Positions 46,877 to 59,482 of a stretch of 64,000 nt of DNA are shown one piece after another. The notes beneath the pieces are model-generated. The model did no database searches and had not been told where the DNA came from. It worked only from the letters and a program-made list of their open reading frames with translations. Origin of the DNA: Cordia subcordata (lineage: Eukaryota > Streptophyta > Magnoliopsida > Boraginales > Cordiaceae); NCBI GenBank assembly GCA_028554755.1, contig JAPTOF010000012.1, positions 6,291,501 through 6,355,500 on the forward strand, written 5' to 3'. Numbering within the stretch: position 1 is the stretch's first letter; each line of letters opens with the position of its first letter. The position numbers and the translations under genes are program-made.

Positions 46877-47260
46877 ATGCCTGGTTGATAAGCTTATTTA
46901 TAAGTGCTTATAAGCAATTTATGATTATAAGTAAAAAGTTATAAATTAGCAAAGATACGTTTAAATAATATGTGCTTATAAATTACTAATATGTTTAGTA
47001 AATAAGTCTTATAAGTAACAATAATAACTAAAATGACTAAAAATAATATATAATTAATTAATGTGATACTTTTTAAGGGGTAAATTAGTTTTTTTATTGG
47101 TTCGACCAATGAGCTTATAAACCCTTCAAAAAAATTGGTAGATTGGTACTTTTTTTTTTCTCATCAAAAGTGTTTATAAGTTGTGTTGCCAAATATTTAA
47201 ATTCTTTTTTAACTTATAAATTAATTTTTCCAGCTTATAAGCTTGGCCAAACAGGCTTTT
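46877..47260 (+). mobile_element. MITE copy in unit 4
   Basis: Same element and position within the unit as 36,744-37,117. Confidence 0.65.
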
Positions 47261-48087
47261 AGTCATTGTATTCCTAATTTTATTTGGTGACATTTTCTTT
47301 TCAACGACTGATAAATGGACCATTACCACATCATCCATATATTTTCACTTGATGTCGATAACACTTGCTATGTTTTCTCTAATTATCACTACAGTTTCTT
47401 GTTAGACAATTATCTTTTCTTAGAATTGCTTTTGTTTTCAATATAGGGAAAAAATTTTCCGATTTAAATTTTGCCTCCATATTGTTAATAACAATTTTTC
47501 ATTCTCAACGTTAACCAACTCCTGCTATTTCACTATGAATAGTACCATATATGTACTTTTGAATTGTGCTATAACCATATACCTTCATAGTGTTGTTATG
47601 TATTTGTTAGTAGTGCCATATGTACAAAGTGTCTTACCTATAAACATTATATACCTGTGAATACTAATTGTGAATAATGTCCTTTTTTATTTTTTGAAAA
47701 GTAATTGTGAATAATGTTCTCAACTTGGCTCTTACACCATTGTTGAGGTGTGGGACGATAGATAATTGAATTGAAACAAAATCATGCAACTAAAATGAAA
47801 ATGAGAGAAGTGGATAAGTAAGACAAGATTTTTACTTAAAAAACTCTCTAAAAGCTCGAGGAAACTATGGCAAGCATGAGAAGATTTCACTCTATGCAAA
47901 ATATATTCTCTCTAAAATAAAGAAAAAAAACTACCACACTTTTTCTTAACTATCATAGTATCATTTTTTTGTTAAAAAATATATTTATTTATTATTATAT
48001 AAATCAAACATTAGACATATAGAAGACGAAAGCATACTACTCACAGTATTCACAGCTTCTTTTGAACCTCCAGTGTGCAACTGTGTC

Positions 48088-48184
48088 ATGGAAATCCGTA
48101 AATATTATTGCATATTCCTGCAGTTATTATATGCTACTTGCATGGCTCAAGCAACTTTGATCCATAAACAGGATGATCAATCAG
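48088..48184 (+). CDS. Receptor exon 1, copy in unit 4
   Basis: Same coding content as the 51,010 exon; TATATAAAT at 47,996-48,004. Confidence 0.8.
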
Positions 48185-48368
48185 GTCTAACTAATTAATC
48201 TGAAATTTCAAAATTCACAAACTACTCATAAATACATACATACATGGCTGATCTTCTTCCTTTCTTTCTCTTTCAGGATTCATAAGCATAGACTGTGGAA
48301 AATAAATCATCAAAAGAGATATAAATTTGTAAATGTGATAGGGGTTCACTACCTCCCAAAAAAAGATC

Positions 48369-48524
48369 GTTGACTATCAACGCAACGGTTGATGTTCATT
48401 AGTCAAGCTTTGTTTCTTTTTTTCTTTTTTTGGAGACTTAGTCAAGCTTCTTTTTCAAGCTTGACAAACACGAAGTTTGACAAACATGACTTTTACTAAG
48501 TCAAGATTGGAGACTCAGTCAAGC
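48369..48524 (+). promoter_or_regulatory. TTGAC (W-box core) cluster, unit 5
   Basis: Seven cores about 2.5 kb upstream of the ATG at 51,010. Confidence 0.5.
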
Positions 48525-49794
48525 AATTCACGAAATATAGAAAGCGTGTCTGCCTTAGATTGTGACGGAGGTAATTATTTCAAATTGAAAAGTACATATT
48601 CGGGTTTTCTAGATTAACAGGGAAATCGAGTAGTGTCCTTTACACTCTAATTACCGTGTGAGGGTTTGAGTGAAACAGATAATTAACAGAAAAAGAAGCG
48701 GAAAAAGATACAAGTATACCGTTAGTTAGAAAGAAGGAAAAGGATAAAAAAATATTAAAGAATGAAATAAGTCATATAAAATCACACTCGAATTACCGTT
48801 ACAAACACTTCAATTAATAGTGTTTTTACATGAGTGGCTCTTTTATCATAGTAGAGACAAGTAAGATGTTGTGTTGATGGCAATTTTTGAGTTACTCGAA
48901 TATGATAGAGATATATTTGAAGGAAAAATTCAAGAAAAATAATGATGCAATAATACATTCGTCAATGCCTATATTTATTGAGCAACAAAATATATTTACT
49001 AATGCAAAAGAGAGAAGTTACAAATTTTTTTACAAGAAAAGAAACTCTCTCCTAGACAAATGCAATAAGAATGTAATATTACAAAAATTATTTTCTCTCA
49101 GTGAGCTATTTATAGAGAGAAAACCAATCATAAATTCTATATCAATAAGATAAATAAAAGGTAATCACTAATCCTTATTCTCATGAGAATATGATAGAAG
49201 GTAAGAATTAATTGTAAATCCTAATATAATTAGGATTTTTATCTTCTATCCAACTTAAATTTCTAATCCAAAATAATTTAAAATTTGAGTCACCATCCAA
49301 CATAAGAAGTAAGAAAAAAAACAAGAAGTATATCTATAAAGTTAATAAGCAATAAATAAAAATTAGTAACGAAAAATTACAATGTTACTCTTACAAATAT
49401 TTAATGAATAGTAAGATTGATGAAAGTGACTCTTTTATACTAGTAGAGAGCTGGAAAAAACAAGAGTTCCATAGAAAATGAGATCGTTCCAGCTGGATAG
49501 CTCACAAAAATTCAACCGCGGGACCTCTCGCCAAGTTTGCCAAGCAATAATTTTTTTTTCAATAATTTTTTTTGGTCAAACAATAATTTTTATACTAGTA
49601 GTGAAAGTGTGCATAAATGCTCGAAGGAAGCTGCCAAGCTAGGTCCCCATCAGAACTTTTTTTTTTTTTTTTCCTTATTTTCTTTTTCTTTTCTTCTTTC
49701 TTTTTTCGGAGTCAGTATCTCCGTGAGAACTTCAAAAGTCCTTCATGGACAGTCGCACTTCTGTCATTCAAGATCGGCGCAGGCATCCTGTTTA

Positions 49795-50182
49795 ATGCCT
49801 GGTTGATAAGCTTATTTATAAGTGCTTATAAGCAATTTATGATTATAAGTAAAAAGTTATAAATTAGCAAAGATACGTTTAAATAATATGTGCTTATAAA
49901 TTACTAATATGTTTAGTAAATAAGTGCTTATAAGTAACAATAATAACTAAAATGACTAAAAATAATATATAATTAATTAATGTGATACTTTTTAAGGGGT
50001 AAATTAGTTTTTTTATTGGTTCGACCAATGAGCTTATAAACCCTTCAAAAAAATTGGTAGATTGGTACTTTTTTTTTTCTCATCAAAAAGTGTTTATAAG
50101 TTGTGTTGCCAAATATTTAAATTCTTTTTTTTAACTTATAAATTAATTTTTCCAGCTTATAAGCTTGGCCAAACAGGCTTTT
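49795..50182 (+). mobile_element. MITE copy in unit 5
   Basis: Same element and position within the unit as 36,744-37,117. Confidence 0.65.
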
Positions 50183-50916
50183 AGTCATTGTATTCCTAAT
50201 TTTATTTGGTGACATTTTCTTTTCAACGACTGATAAATGGACCATTACCACATCATCCATATATTTTCACTTGATGTCGATAACACTTGCTATGTTTTCT
50301 CTAATTATCACTACAGTTTCTTGTTAGACAATTATCTTTTCTTAGAATTGCTTTTGTTTTCAATATAGGGAAAAAATTTTCCGATTTAAATTTTGCCTCC
50401 ATATTGTTAATAACAATTTTTCATTCTCAACGTTAACCAACTCCTGCTATTTCACTATGAATAGTACCATATATGTACTTTTGAATTGTGCTATAACCAT
50501 ATACCTTCATAGTGTTGTTATGTATTTGTTAGTAGTGCCATATGTACAAAGTGTCTTACCTATAAACATTATATACCTGTGAATACTAATTGTGAATAAT
50601 GTCCTTTTTTATTTTTTGAAAAGTAATTGTGAATAATGTTCTCAACTTGGCTCTTACACCATTGTTGAGGTGTGGGACGATAGATAATTGAATTGAAACA
50701 AAATCATGCAACTAAAATGAAAATGAGAGAAGTGGATAAGTAAGACAAGATTTTTACTTAAAAAACTCTCTAAAAGCTCGAGAAACTATGGCAAGCATGA
50801 GAAGATTTCACTCTATGCAAAATATATTCTCTCTAAAATAAAGAAAAAAAACTACCACACTTTTTCTTAACTATCATAGTATCATTTTTTTGTTAAAAAA
50901 TATATTTATTTATTAT

Positions 50917-50925
50917 TATATAAAT
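50917..50925 (+). promoter_or_regulatory. TATA box of the malectin/LRR receptor gene
   Basis: TATATAAAT, 93 bp before the ATG at 51,010, a spacing that suits a short 5' leader. Confidence 0.6.
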
Positions 50926-51009
50926 CAAACATTAGACATATAGAAGACGAAAGCATACTACTCACAGTATTCACAGCTTCTTTTTGAACCTCCAGTGTGC
51001 AACTGTGTC

Positions 51010-54000
51010 ATGGAAATCCGTAAATATTATTGCATATTCCTGCAGTTATTATATGCTACTTGCATGGCTCAAGCAACTTTGATCCATAAACAGGATGATC
51101 AATCAGGTCTAACTAATTAATCTGAAATTTCAAAATTCACAAACTACTCATAAATACATACATACATGGCTGATCTTCTTCCTTTCTTTCTCTTTCAGGA
51201 TTCATAAGCATAGACTGTGGAATGCCGGATGGTTCCAACTACACAGATCCCGCAACAGGCCTATCTTATGTTTCAGATGCAGGTTTTATAGATGGAGGGG
51301 TAAATCGGAGCATATCACACAACTACCTTCTTGATTCTGTCGCCGAGCCATATACAACAGTGAGAAGCTTTCCTCAAGGAACAAGAAACTGCTACACTCT
51401 CCGACCTGCCCAAGGGAAGGGCCACAAATATTTGATCAGGGCAATTTTTTTCTACGGGAACTATGACGGAAAAAATCAACCATCAACATTTCATCTCTAT
51501 CTGGGTGCTGATTTCTGGGGGATAGTAAACATAACTGCTCCATCCAACTTCACCATAGAAGAGATTGTGTACGCTCCATCATCAGACTTTATCCATGTCT
51601 GCCTTGTGAAAGTAGGCGATTACACACCTTTTGTGTCGGCTTTAGAATTGAGGCTTTTGGAAGACACCATGCATACAACCCCAGATAAAACCCTTCGCCT
51701 CTACGGACGGGCAACCTTCCAATTCCGGTATAGTCCAACCATAAGGTGCGCCTTGGATCATTTAATCAATCTGCATTCCCAGCTCGTTTATTGTTAAGTT
51801 ACTATCTCATTTAAAATTTAAAGTTGTATCATGGAACTTATTGCATTAAGATGAACTTACTATTATGATCAGGTACAAGGATGATATCTATGATCGTTGG
51901 TGGGGTCCTTTCCCCGTGACAAACGGCAATATATTGTCTACTGCCTCTATTGTGGATACGTCAAATGCGACTCTTACACGGCCACCACCTAAAGTCATGA
52001 GCACTGCGTGGTCATCCCGAAACGTCACTGGAAACTTGTCGTTCTTTTGGCAACCTATTCATGACGTCACTAGATATAAATTTTACATATTCTTGCACTT
52101 TGCTGAGCTTTCAGCCCTAGGAGGCAAACAATTCAGAGAATTCAACATTTATCTCAATGGGCGTCTCTGGTATGGTCCTTTTTCCCCGAAATATCTCAAA
52201 GCAACAACAATACACAACCAATTCCCAGTGATAGGTCAACAGGTTTATAGATTTGATTTAAATCAAACAGCATCATCAACTCTTCCGCCAATAATTAGCG
52301 CGATCGAGGTTTTCGTAGCGATAGAGTTGTCAGAATCAAGAACAGAAGATACGAATGGTATATACGTAATATGCTCCTATGATTAACATTTCTCTTACCA
52401 AGACTTTGATGTTATTTTGCATGACTTTCTTGCTTTTACATGTTTCTGAAGTTGCGGCAATGTTAGACATCAAGTCAACTTATAAGCTGGCAAGCATCAA
52501 CTGGCAAGGTGATCCATGCCTGCCTCAAACTTTTCTCTGGAATGGGCTGAATTGCTCTTATCATGCTGTCAATCCAGCAAGAATTATATCATTGTATGTC
52601 TATCTACAACTAACCAATAATAACATATATACTAAAAGGCTGTTGAATTACGTTGTGTTATATATTGGTAGGTAAAGTACTTCTAGTTACGCTTGAAGTA
52701 AGTGTAGAAAAGTAAAATGATGATTTTATTTCTAGTTAAAAATGTAACAAAATATTAGATATATTGGAATTTTTATATTCACTTTTTTTTAATATAGTAA
52801 AAAATTTGTTATGCTAGAAAGTGTAACTAATATAAATTTGAAAAATAAACACATTTATTACATCTTAAAGTGTAATAAAATTTAAATTTTATTTGGTGCA
52901 TGCATAAATTAGCTACATTTCTGAAAGTAATATACATAACTGTGTTTTCAAATGTAACAAGCATTAGATAAGCTTTCGAGTGTAGCGTCAATGTTTAATT
53001 ACATTAAAAACTCCTATATGCTTAGGTCAAGTATAACTAAATAATTTTATAACACTTCTAAATATAATTAAAAGCTATGATATATCTATAACTACTGGTT
53101 TGTTTTCATGTAGTGGTTACTTGTCCTTTCTTTCCTTTTGAATTTCTTCTATAGTTGAGTACTTGAGGTCACGCTAATTATTTACAACAAAATTAGCTCA
53201 TTTATGATCAGGAACTTGTCTTCATATGGACTGAGTGGGACAATTGCTCCTTCAATCGTCAATCTGAGTGCACTCCAGCTGCTGTAAGTATTCCACTACG
53301 ACGATAAAAGGCCTAACTTATTATATGGCTATGTAAGCAAATGATTGTATATACCCATTCCAAAACAATATGGGACATGGAATCTCTAGAAGCTTTGGAA
53401 AGCTTCGGGAAGCTTCATGCCTTTGCAGCTTTGGTCTTTGCAGCAATTGTCTTCTACAAAATGAATACTAGTTTTTATCATCTCTAAATTCAGGCCTAAA
53501 TTTTTGATAATTTAGATATAAATCGGTTTCTTGCTACAGGGATTTGTCAAATAATAATTTAACAGGACAAATACCCGAGTTTTTGGCAGAACTAAATTCC
53601 CTTAAAGTCTTGTAAGTTTTTCTTTTTCCCTTTTTTAGAAAATATGTACTAGCATTATTTGCTTTCTAGGCAAAAGATTCTGACCATATAGCTTGTTCAT
53701 CAATCGCAGAATCTTGGAAGGGAACTCCTTTAATGGGCCCATCCCAAAAAGACTCTTAGAGAAGTCAAACAATGGAACATTGACACTAAGGTTTGCTTTA
53801 ATTTGCTGCACAAAGTTTACCTAAATGAGCATGACCTAATTTTATATTTCTTTGGTAAAAAGAGGCATAGGCCGTATTATATAATTACCGTTCTAGAGAT
53901 TTATGTCTTCCCTTTGAATCTATCAAAGAGTAATATTAGCATTTTTGAAGGTTGTTGTGATTAATTTATAACGTCTAGTGGTAGATCAAATGTAAAGTTA

Positions 54001-54394
54001 GCAATTTAATTTGCACACTGTTAACTTTTTAAAACACACATTCCAATTTAATTTAAATCTTGTTCTCTACTAAGCCTGCTAACACTTCACCCCCAGTGGA
54101 CTTAATGAGCAATTCGAAGACACTCCACCATTAATGATCAGTTTCCAGGACACATTTGCAAATCCCTATGATCAAATCTTCACAAAACCAGGGATGAAAG
54201 TTAAACTTTCTTTGGAATGTTATAATAAGATCATACTATTATCGCTGCTTGCAATAGCTACCATTTTCAGTCTTTACTACCATTCATTTCGTATTCATAT
54301 ATTTTGTTATAAGCAGCACTGGGCATCAGATGAGAAATACAGGCGAGGATCGTCCCAACAGCAACGGAAAGAACATGGTTGTCATTCCAGTTAA
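51010..54394 (+). CDS. Malectin-like / LRR receptor protein without kinase domain
   Basis: Eight exons: 51,010-51,106, 51,199-51,745, 51,873-52,357, 52,452-52,593, 53,212-53,283, 53,540-53,611, 53,710-53,790 and 54,097-54,394. All borders are GT-AG and phases agree; the frame is open for 597 residues. Order: signal peptide (1-~22), a malectin-like domain starting GFISIDCGMPDG (~33-375; the SIDCG and YRYKDDIYDRWW landmarks are those of LRR-I subfamily receptor kinases), a WQGDPCLP linker (~405-412), two to three leucine-rich repeats with exons of 72, 72 and 81 bp (LDLSNNNLTGQIPEFL), and one membrane span (IILLSLLAIATIFSLYY). A ~37-residue basic, Ser/Gln-rich tail ends at TAA 54,392. Family members normally continue into a kinase; none is found downstream on this strand. 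It may be a receptor-like protein or decoy, or a truncated gene whose kinase was lost. Confidence 0.9.
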
Positions 54395-54745
54395 AGCATC
54401 ATTTGCTGCTGCTCTCTTATTTATATTGGTTGTAGATCTATAAAGGTACTAGAAAATGATTTGAACTAGTTGTGATGATAGTAAACGTGAGTGTTTTATA
54501 TTAGTAAAATGATCTATACAGGTACTAGAAAATGATTTGAACTCAGGGTGCCGCTCCATGAGTGTAGAACCCTCGGCTCATGAGTAAGATTAGTGTTAAA
54601 GGCATAACAAATGACTATTTGGATCTCTGGCTTAAATAATTAACCTGAATTATTGCTTGTACTCACAATACCCAACTAGGAAGGTTCCATAATAGTCCCT
54701 ACTGTTAGTATTTGTGTTAAAAGTAACCAAGTAGATAGAATATGG
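54395..54745 (+). other. 3' flank of the receptor gene
   Basis: No kinase exon or other coding sequence. A short direct repeat (TCTATA(A/C)AGGTACTAGAAAATGATTTGAACT type, at about 54,437 and 54,512) is the only structure seen. Confidence 0.5.
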
Positions 54746-54973
54746 GCCTGTTTGGATTGGCTTTTTTAAGGAAAAAAATACTTTTTTTTCCTGAAAAAAT
54801 TATATTAAATTTGCAATAAATATTTAATTTAGCTTCCAAAAAAGCTGAAACTCTGCAAAAAGCTCAAATACAGCTTTTTTTAGAAATTAGATTTTTCAGC
54901 TTCTAAAAAAAAGTTGTTTTTCAAAAACTGTTAAAAAAAACACTTTTGAAAAAAACCAATCTAAACGAGCTAT
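54746..54973. mobile_element. MITE with GTTTGGATTGG ends
   Basis: Left end GGGCCTGTTTGGATTGG; right end in reverse ATAGCTCGTTTAGATTGG. Interior rich in AAAAAAGC/GCTTTTTT pairs. Resembles small hAT-type MITEs; no clear duplication. Confidence 0.55.
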
Positions 54974-56059
54974 AGTAGATGCACCTACATTGCAGCTGGG
55001 CTTGAGAATAATGAAAAACCTCATGTTAATTGTCTAAAATGCCTCTAGTACACACGCTATAAAACAACGTTGCTCTATATACATATACATATATATATAT
55101 ATATATTTGTATATTTCTCACAATGTACTTTCTTTTGGGGTTCAAACTCACAATGTACTCCACAAAGCTGTGAAACATTGCACCCCGAAAATGTAAAATG
55201 AAGATATTAATTATCGAGAAAGAGGTTGAGAGGGTAAAGAAACACCTATTTTTGGGTTTGTATTTATTTTACTTTTTTTGTTGGAGCTGTTCTTGTTTTA
55301 ATGTTGAAGTGAGAGGTTAAAGTTGGTTGTGTTCTCAAGATTGGAAACTGCATGTTCAATGCAATGAAAGTGCACGTTGGTAGTGAAATCATGGCTTACA
55401 AAATGGTGATTTTCTGAAAAAGAAATGATGTAATTTGTCCTCTCTAATATTAAAACTAGTGTGGATTTCCCTCTGGTTTTAGAGTTGGTAAAAATACAAC
55501 CCTAGCTAACTAAAAGAATCATAAATTTTTCTCCTAAATTATGAAGATTGTCTAGTTAAAATGGCTCGATCACCATTATCAAATACAAATTACATAACAA
55601 TAATTGAATTAACATCACGAAACATATTCATAATAAGTATTCATAAAACAAACAAAAACCACCGAGGAAGGCTTCAAGGCCAAGGCACTGACGTTGCAGC
55701 TGACTAACACAATGGATTAGCATATATATAGCAGCTTAGCTTGGATCAATGTAATAGTACTTCACGTTTTCTATCCAATTGTTTCACACAAGAAATTGAT
55801 ATTTGATGTTCAGTTTGCACTTTCTCAAGCTCAATTAAGGTTTCTCTCCATAAGTATGGTATAATAATCTTTTGAAATTGTTTTGGTAAAGTGGATTTAT
55901 AATACTTAGTTAAAAAGCAGCAATTTAGTCCTTTTATATACTAACATAACAATGTCTAGCGAAACTTACCTTTGGAGGGATTGTGTAACCTTTCTATATA
56001 ACACTACAGGGGGGTATTAGTAAGTATTAATTCAAACCATACGGGGTGGTATAAATAAT
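54974..56059. other. Intergenic sequence with a TA microsatellite
   Basis: A TATACATA/TA run at 55,077-55,108. No gene seen. Confidence 0.5.
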
Positions 56060-56562
56060 TAGTGGCGGATTTAGGGATTTTTTTTGTAGGTTCAACATGA
56101 AATTAGAAGAAATAAATTTAATAAGATTTATTAAAGAAATAAAAAAGAAAAAAATTGTGTTTTGTTTTTTATAAATAAAATGGGGCTTTAAAATTGTTGT
56201 CCTCATCTAAAAAATAGAATGATTCTCCAATAGGGTTTTATTTATTTATTTTTTATTTTTAATAAAATAAGCTACTTTTAGGAATTGAGATAAAGTTGCT
56301 AAGAAGTAGGTGTTCATATATATTTTTAAATCACATATGCTACTTTTCAGGAAAATATAAGAGTTTGATACATAAACTATTGGAATTTGAGAACTAAATA
56401 TCTTTTTTACCCTTAGCTATTTAAAATATTACAAATAAAGAGGGTTCAATTAAATAAATTTAGGGGGGTCAATTTAGTCAATATTTATATATAAACAATA
56501 ATATATGAAAACAAAGAAGGGTCACTTGATCCCCCAATTTCTGCACTACATCCGCCATTGCC
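56060..56562. mobile_element. MITE with TGGCGGAT ends
   Basis: Left end TAGTGGCGGATTTAGGGA; right end in reverse CAATGGCGGATGTAGTGC. AT-rich interior, no coding. Confidence 0.55.
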
Positions 56563-57523
56563 GGGATTGCATGATAACGATGGTAAAATAAAGAGGGGCA
56601 AAATGCACTTTACTCAAATTTTTATTAATGTAATCAATTATGCATATGAATACACTGTGTGAACACACGCCCATTAAGGAAAATGTTACACATTTTTTCT
56701 TGCAAAGATTCTGCATCATATTTACAATAGAGCAACTGAAACATGACAAGAAAGCTAACTGCCAGTTCATTTGATTCTCCAAAATTGTTTCATAAACATG
56801 ACAAGAAGGATGCAATAGTATTGTCAAATACATTCAGTAGAAAGTAGAACCTGCTTCCAGTATGGTTGTTGGTATTGGATTACATTATAATAAACAAGGT
56901 TATGAAAAGATATTTAGTGATAATAAATTGATTTTTATTTTTTATTTTTTAAACCCCACCCCATTAAATTGAATCTAAGACTTAACGTCAGGAGAGATAA
57001 TTTTAACAATAAATTGATTGTTTAAAATCTCATCAGAATTGTATTCTCAAATCATTACAATTGAGTTTTTATCCTAATATTATAATATTAAGGAGAGGCA
57101 CGATCCATCTGCTCTGCTAGAAAATTGGTAACGGGGTTGTAAGTGTCACAAAAACCACTCATTAAGCACGAACCTTTTTGCAATTGCTTGATAAACCATG
57201 CATAAATGGTAGACATGCTACCAAGTCTGACAAAACATAGTACTTACCTCCGCCTTGAATATGAAATTCTGAGTTCAAATCTGATAGGAGACAGGAGAGT
57301 GGGATGGGGGTGGAGGGTTTTAAAAAAAAAAAGGGAAAAGCTTGAGGTTGCAGCATAACAACAACTAACATTTTTTTAATTCTTTATTTTTTCAAAACCC
57401 CCCAATCCCAGCCATACATGGGATGTGGACGTAAATCATCATTCATTCAAGAATCGTCTTAACCACTTGAGCTTCTTTCTAATCTCAACAACAACTAACA
57501 TTTCAGTATAGAAAAATTGCATT
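56563..57523. other. Intergenic sequence, no gene
   Basis: AT-rich; 56,546-57,371 holds only chance open frames. Confidence 0.5.
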
Positions 57524-58677
57524 TTATGAATAGTTATCACACAGGTAGCTAGACTCATCCAATTTGATAGTGTAAAGGTCTGGTTCATTGCTCACTGGGG
57601 CTGTGTTCTCTTCATGGCTTTCTCGATGAAGCCACGGGTTTCTTGTAAGCCTCTTGATGCGTTCCAATTCTGTTGCCACTTCTCTCATTGTAGGTCTGTC
57701 TTCCCCTTTCAAGTTGAGGCATTGGACTACAAGTTTTGCAAGCTCGTGCAATTGTTCAAAGCTACCTTCTTTTAGTACGCGACGGTCAAGAATTTTGAAC
57801 AAGAAATTTTCCTTAACAGACTCTATCATAAGTTTGGCTAAACTTCCATCTTGTTCAGTAGTAAGAGGTTTCTTACTAGTTAAGAGTTCTGCAAGAACAA
57901 CTCCAAAACTGTAAACATCACTTTTTTCCGTTAAATCTCCCGTCTGGAAGTATTCAGGATCCAAATAACCTAATGTTCCTTGCACTAGTGTATTGACCCA
58001 TGTTTGATCCAAAGGGACAAGTCTTGAAGCTCCAAAATCAGATATTTTTGCAGTATAGTAGTCATCTAATAATATGTTTGCTGACTTTATATCTCTGTGT
58101 ATGATAGGCATGGAAGCCGCAGAATGTAGATAACTAATGGCGTTGGCAGATTCAAGAGCAATTCTAAGACGATTGTCCCAAGAAAGCCATGGGCTCTCTT
58201 TACTCCGATGAAGGTGATCATAAAGTGTGCCATGTCAAATATATTCATAAACCAATAAGGGAACTTCGGTCTCTAGACAACACCCTAAGAGTTTAACCAC
58301 ATTTCGATGATTGATTTGGGTTAAGATTACAACCTCGTTAGTGAATTGATCTATTTGGTTCTCGTCTATAACTTTAGACTTTTTAATTGCAACTACACGT
58401 TTATCTGGTAAAATTCCTCTGTAAACTGTACCGTTACCTCCTTGTCCAAGGATGCAATTAGAGGAAAAGTTTCTAGTCGCCCTTTCAAGCTCATCAGCTC
58501 TAAATATTTTTGCTGACTCAACAGCACCTTTGTTTGAAGAGGCGAGTCGTTTCTTTAGTAATAAACCTCCATTTTGCTGAAAGAATTTTTCCCTTAACTG
58601 AAGAAGTTTCCTTTTCTTGATGCTAAAATATACCAATGTTAAGATGGCAACTAAAGCTAAGGCACCAAATCCCAGAC
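57524..58677 (-). pseudogene. WAK-type receptor kinase, membrane span and kinase exon, one nonsense codon
   Basis: Last exon of a second wall-associated-kinase-like gene, 384 codons. It opens after a TTACAG acceptor with a membrane span ([18 protein letters not shown]) and a basic KKRK stop-transfer. The kinase follows: glycine loop [12 protein letters not shown]-binding lysine in VAIKKSK, catalytic HRDIKSANILL, DFGASR, an activation segment ending GTLGYLDPEY, and the conserved DRPTM arginine near the end. The frame is broken once, by TGA at 58,235-58,237 directly after LLVYEYI, where relatives have a sense codon in a S/P-x-GTL motif. Every other key residue is present, so the loss looks recent or could be a sequencing error. 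Exons 1-2 are not seen between 58,678 and 59,482; they could lie beyond the copia element, past the right edge. Confidence 0.85.
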
Positions 58678-59482
58678 CTGTAAGTATGATAATTTAACAT
58701 TGTATGTGAGTTTTGTGCTTATGTATGCAAGAGAAGTACCCAACAAGGTTTTTAAGTTGTCTAGATCTTGTAGTTTTGACTTGGATTTGGCATGAAATCA
58801 ACAGTTGAACAAATTTGGCAAACTTCCTGGACATTCAACACTAAATCCTTCAAAGGTATATGATTTATGTTTTTTTTAACATTAATAGTTTTTGAAGAAT
58901 CCATGTTTTTGTACTCAAATTCTTCAAAATTATTTGCTGAGAGGCATAGCACGGGTGGCTCAACAGATGAGGAAGAATGATGCCAGAACATAATATGCAG
59001 CTTCTTTTTATATATTTTAATTGTTATAATTAAGTGCTTATAAAGTACAAAAATTAAGTAGACTTATAGGAAATTGAAACCTAACATAAAAGATATTGAA
59101 AGATTAGAAGAATAGAATGATAATGCTACTCAGCAAGAAAGATAACTTCTTTGCCTTGTCGCAGGAGAGAAGTATAATAAAAACTAAAATAGAGTGTAAT
59201 TAAAAAAAAATAACAAATAATTATAATATAGTGAAGAATATTCAAGACCCAAACACAATTAGAGTTTTATGGAGGAAAAAAAATATATACATTGAGAATT
59301 AGTTAGAAGTACTAGGACAATACAAAATTTTACTCACCCAGTCTTTTCTTTCTCTTTGCAAAATTTCAAATTGAAAGAATTATTATAAAACCCGTTCATT
59401 AAAAGTTATACAAAAAAAAAAAAAATTCATCCCTCGATTTACTTTTTCTCTGATCCAAAATTGGAGAATATATATAATTTAT
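58678..59482. other. Upstream of the WAK kinase exon, no coding exon seen
   Basis: Probably intron. The open frame 58,761-58,991 on the minus strand has no EGF cysteines and resembles nothing known. Confidence 0.45.

Larger units (their letters stand above)
45395..48296 (+). repeat. Array unit 4
   Basis: 2,902 bp. Contains a dense run of mismatches at about 46,673-46,742 and several single-base gaps relative to the other units. Confidence 0.9.
35225..51218 (+). repeat. Five-unit tandem array of the receptor upstream region plus exon 1 and intron 1
   Basis: Five head-to-tail units: 35,225-39,571, 39,572-42,485, 42,486-45,394, 45,395-48,296 and 48,297-51,218. Each begins GGAAAATAAATCATC and ends with the first bases of exon 2 of the malectin/LRR gene, up to ATAGACTGT. 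The last unit leads into the real exon 2. Units 2-5 are about 2.9 kb and nearly identical by eye, apart from small indels. Unit 1 is longer by two blocks (about 37,836-37,955 and 38,019-39,263) and more diverged, so it is probably the ancestral copy. Each unit contains a TTGAC-rich cluster, a MITE, a TATA box and a complete signal-peptide exon with its splice donor. Confidence 0.95.
48297..51218 (+). repeat. Array unit 5, joined to the gene body
   Basis: 2,922 bp. Its exon 1 and intron 1 are the ones directly spliced to exon 2 at 51,199. Confidence 0.9.

Noticed and set aside
35225..51218. CRISPR-like or satellite interpretation of the regular repeats
   Set aside because: Units are ~2.9 kb, contain a gene's exon and promoter, and lead into that gene, so this is a tandem segmental duplication in a plant genome.
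54395..59482. The minus-strand kinase at 57,524-58,677 as the missing kinase of the malectin/LRR receptor
   Set aside because: It is on the opposite strand and has WAK-type, not LRR-I-type, sequence with its own membrane span.
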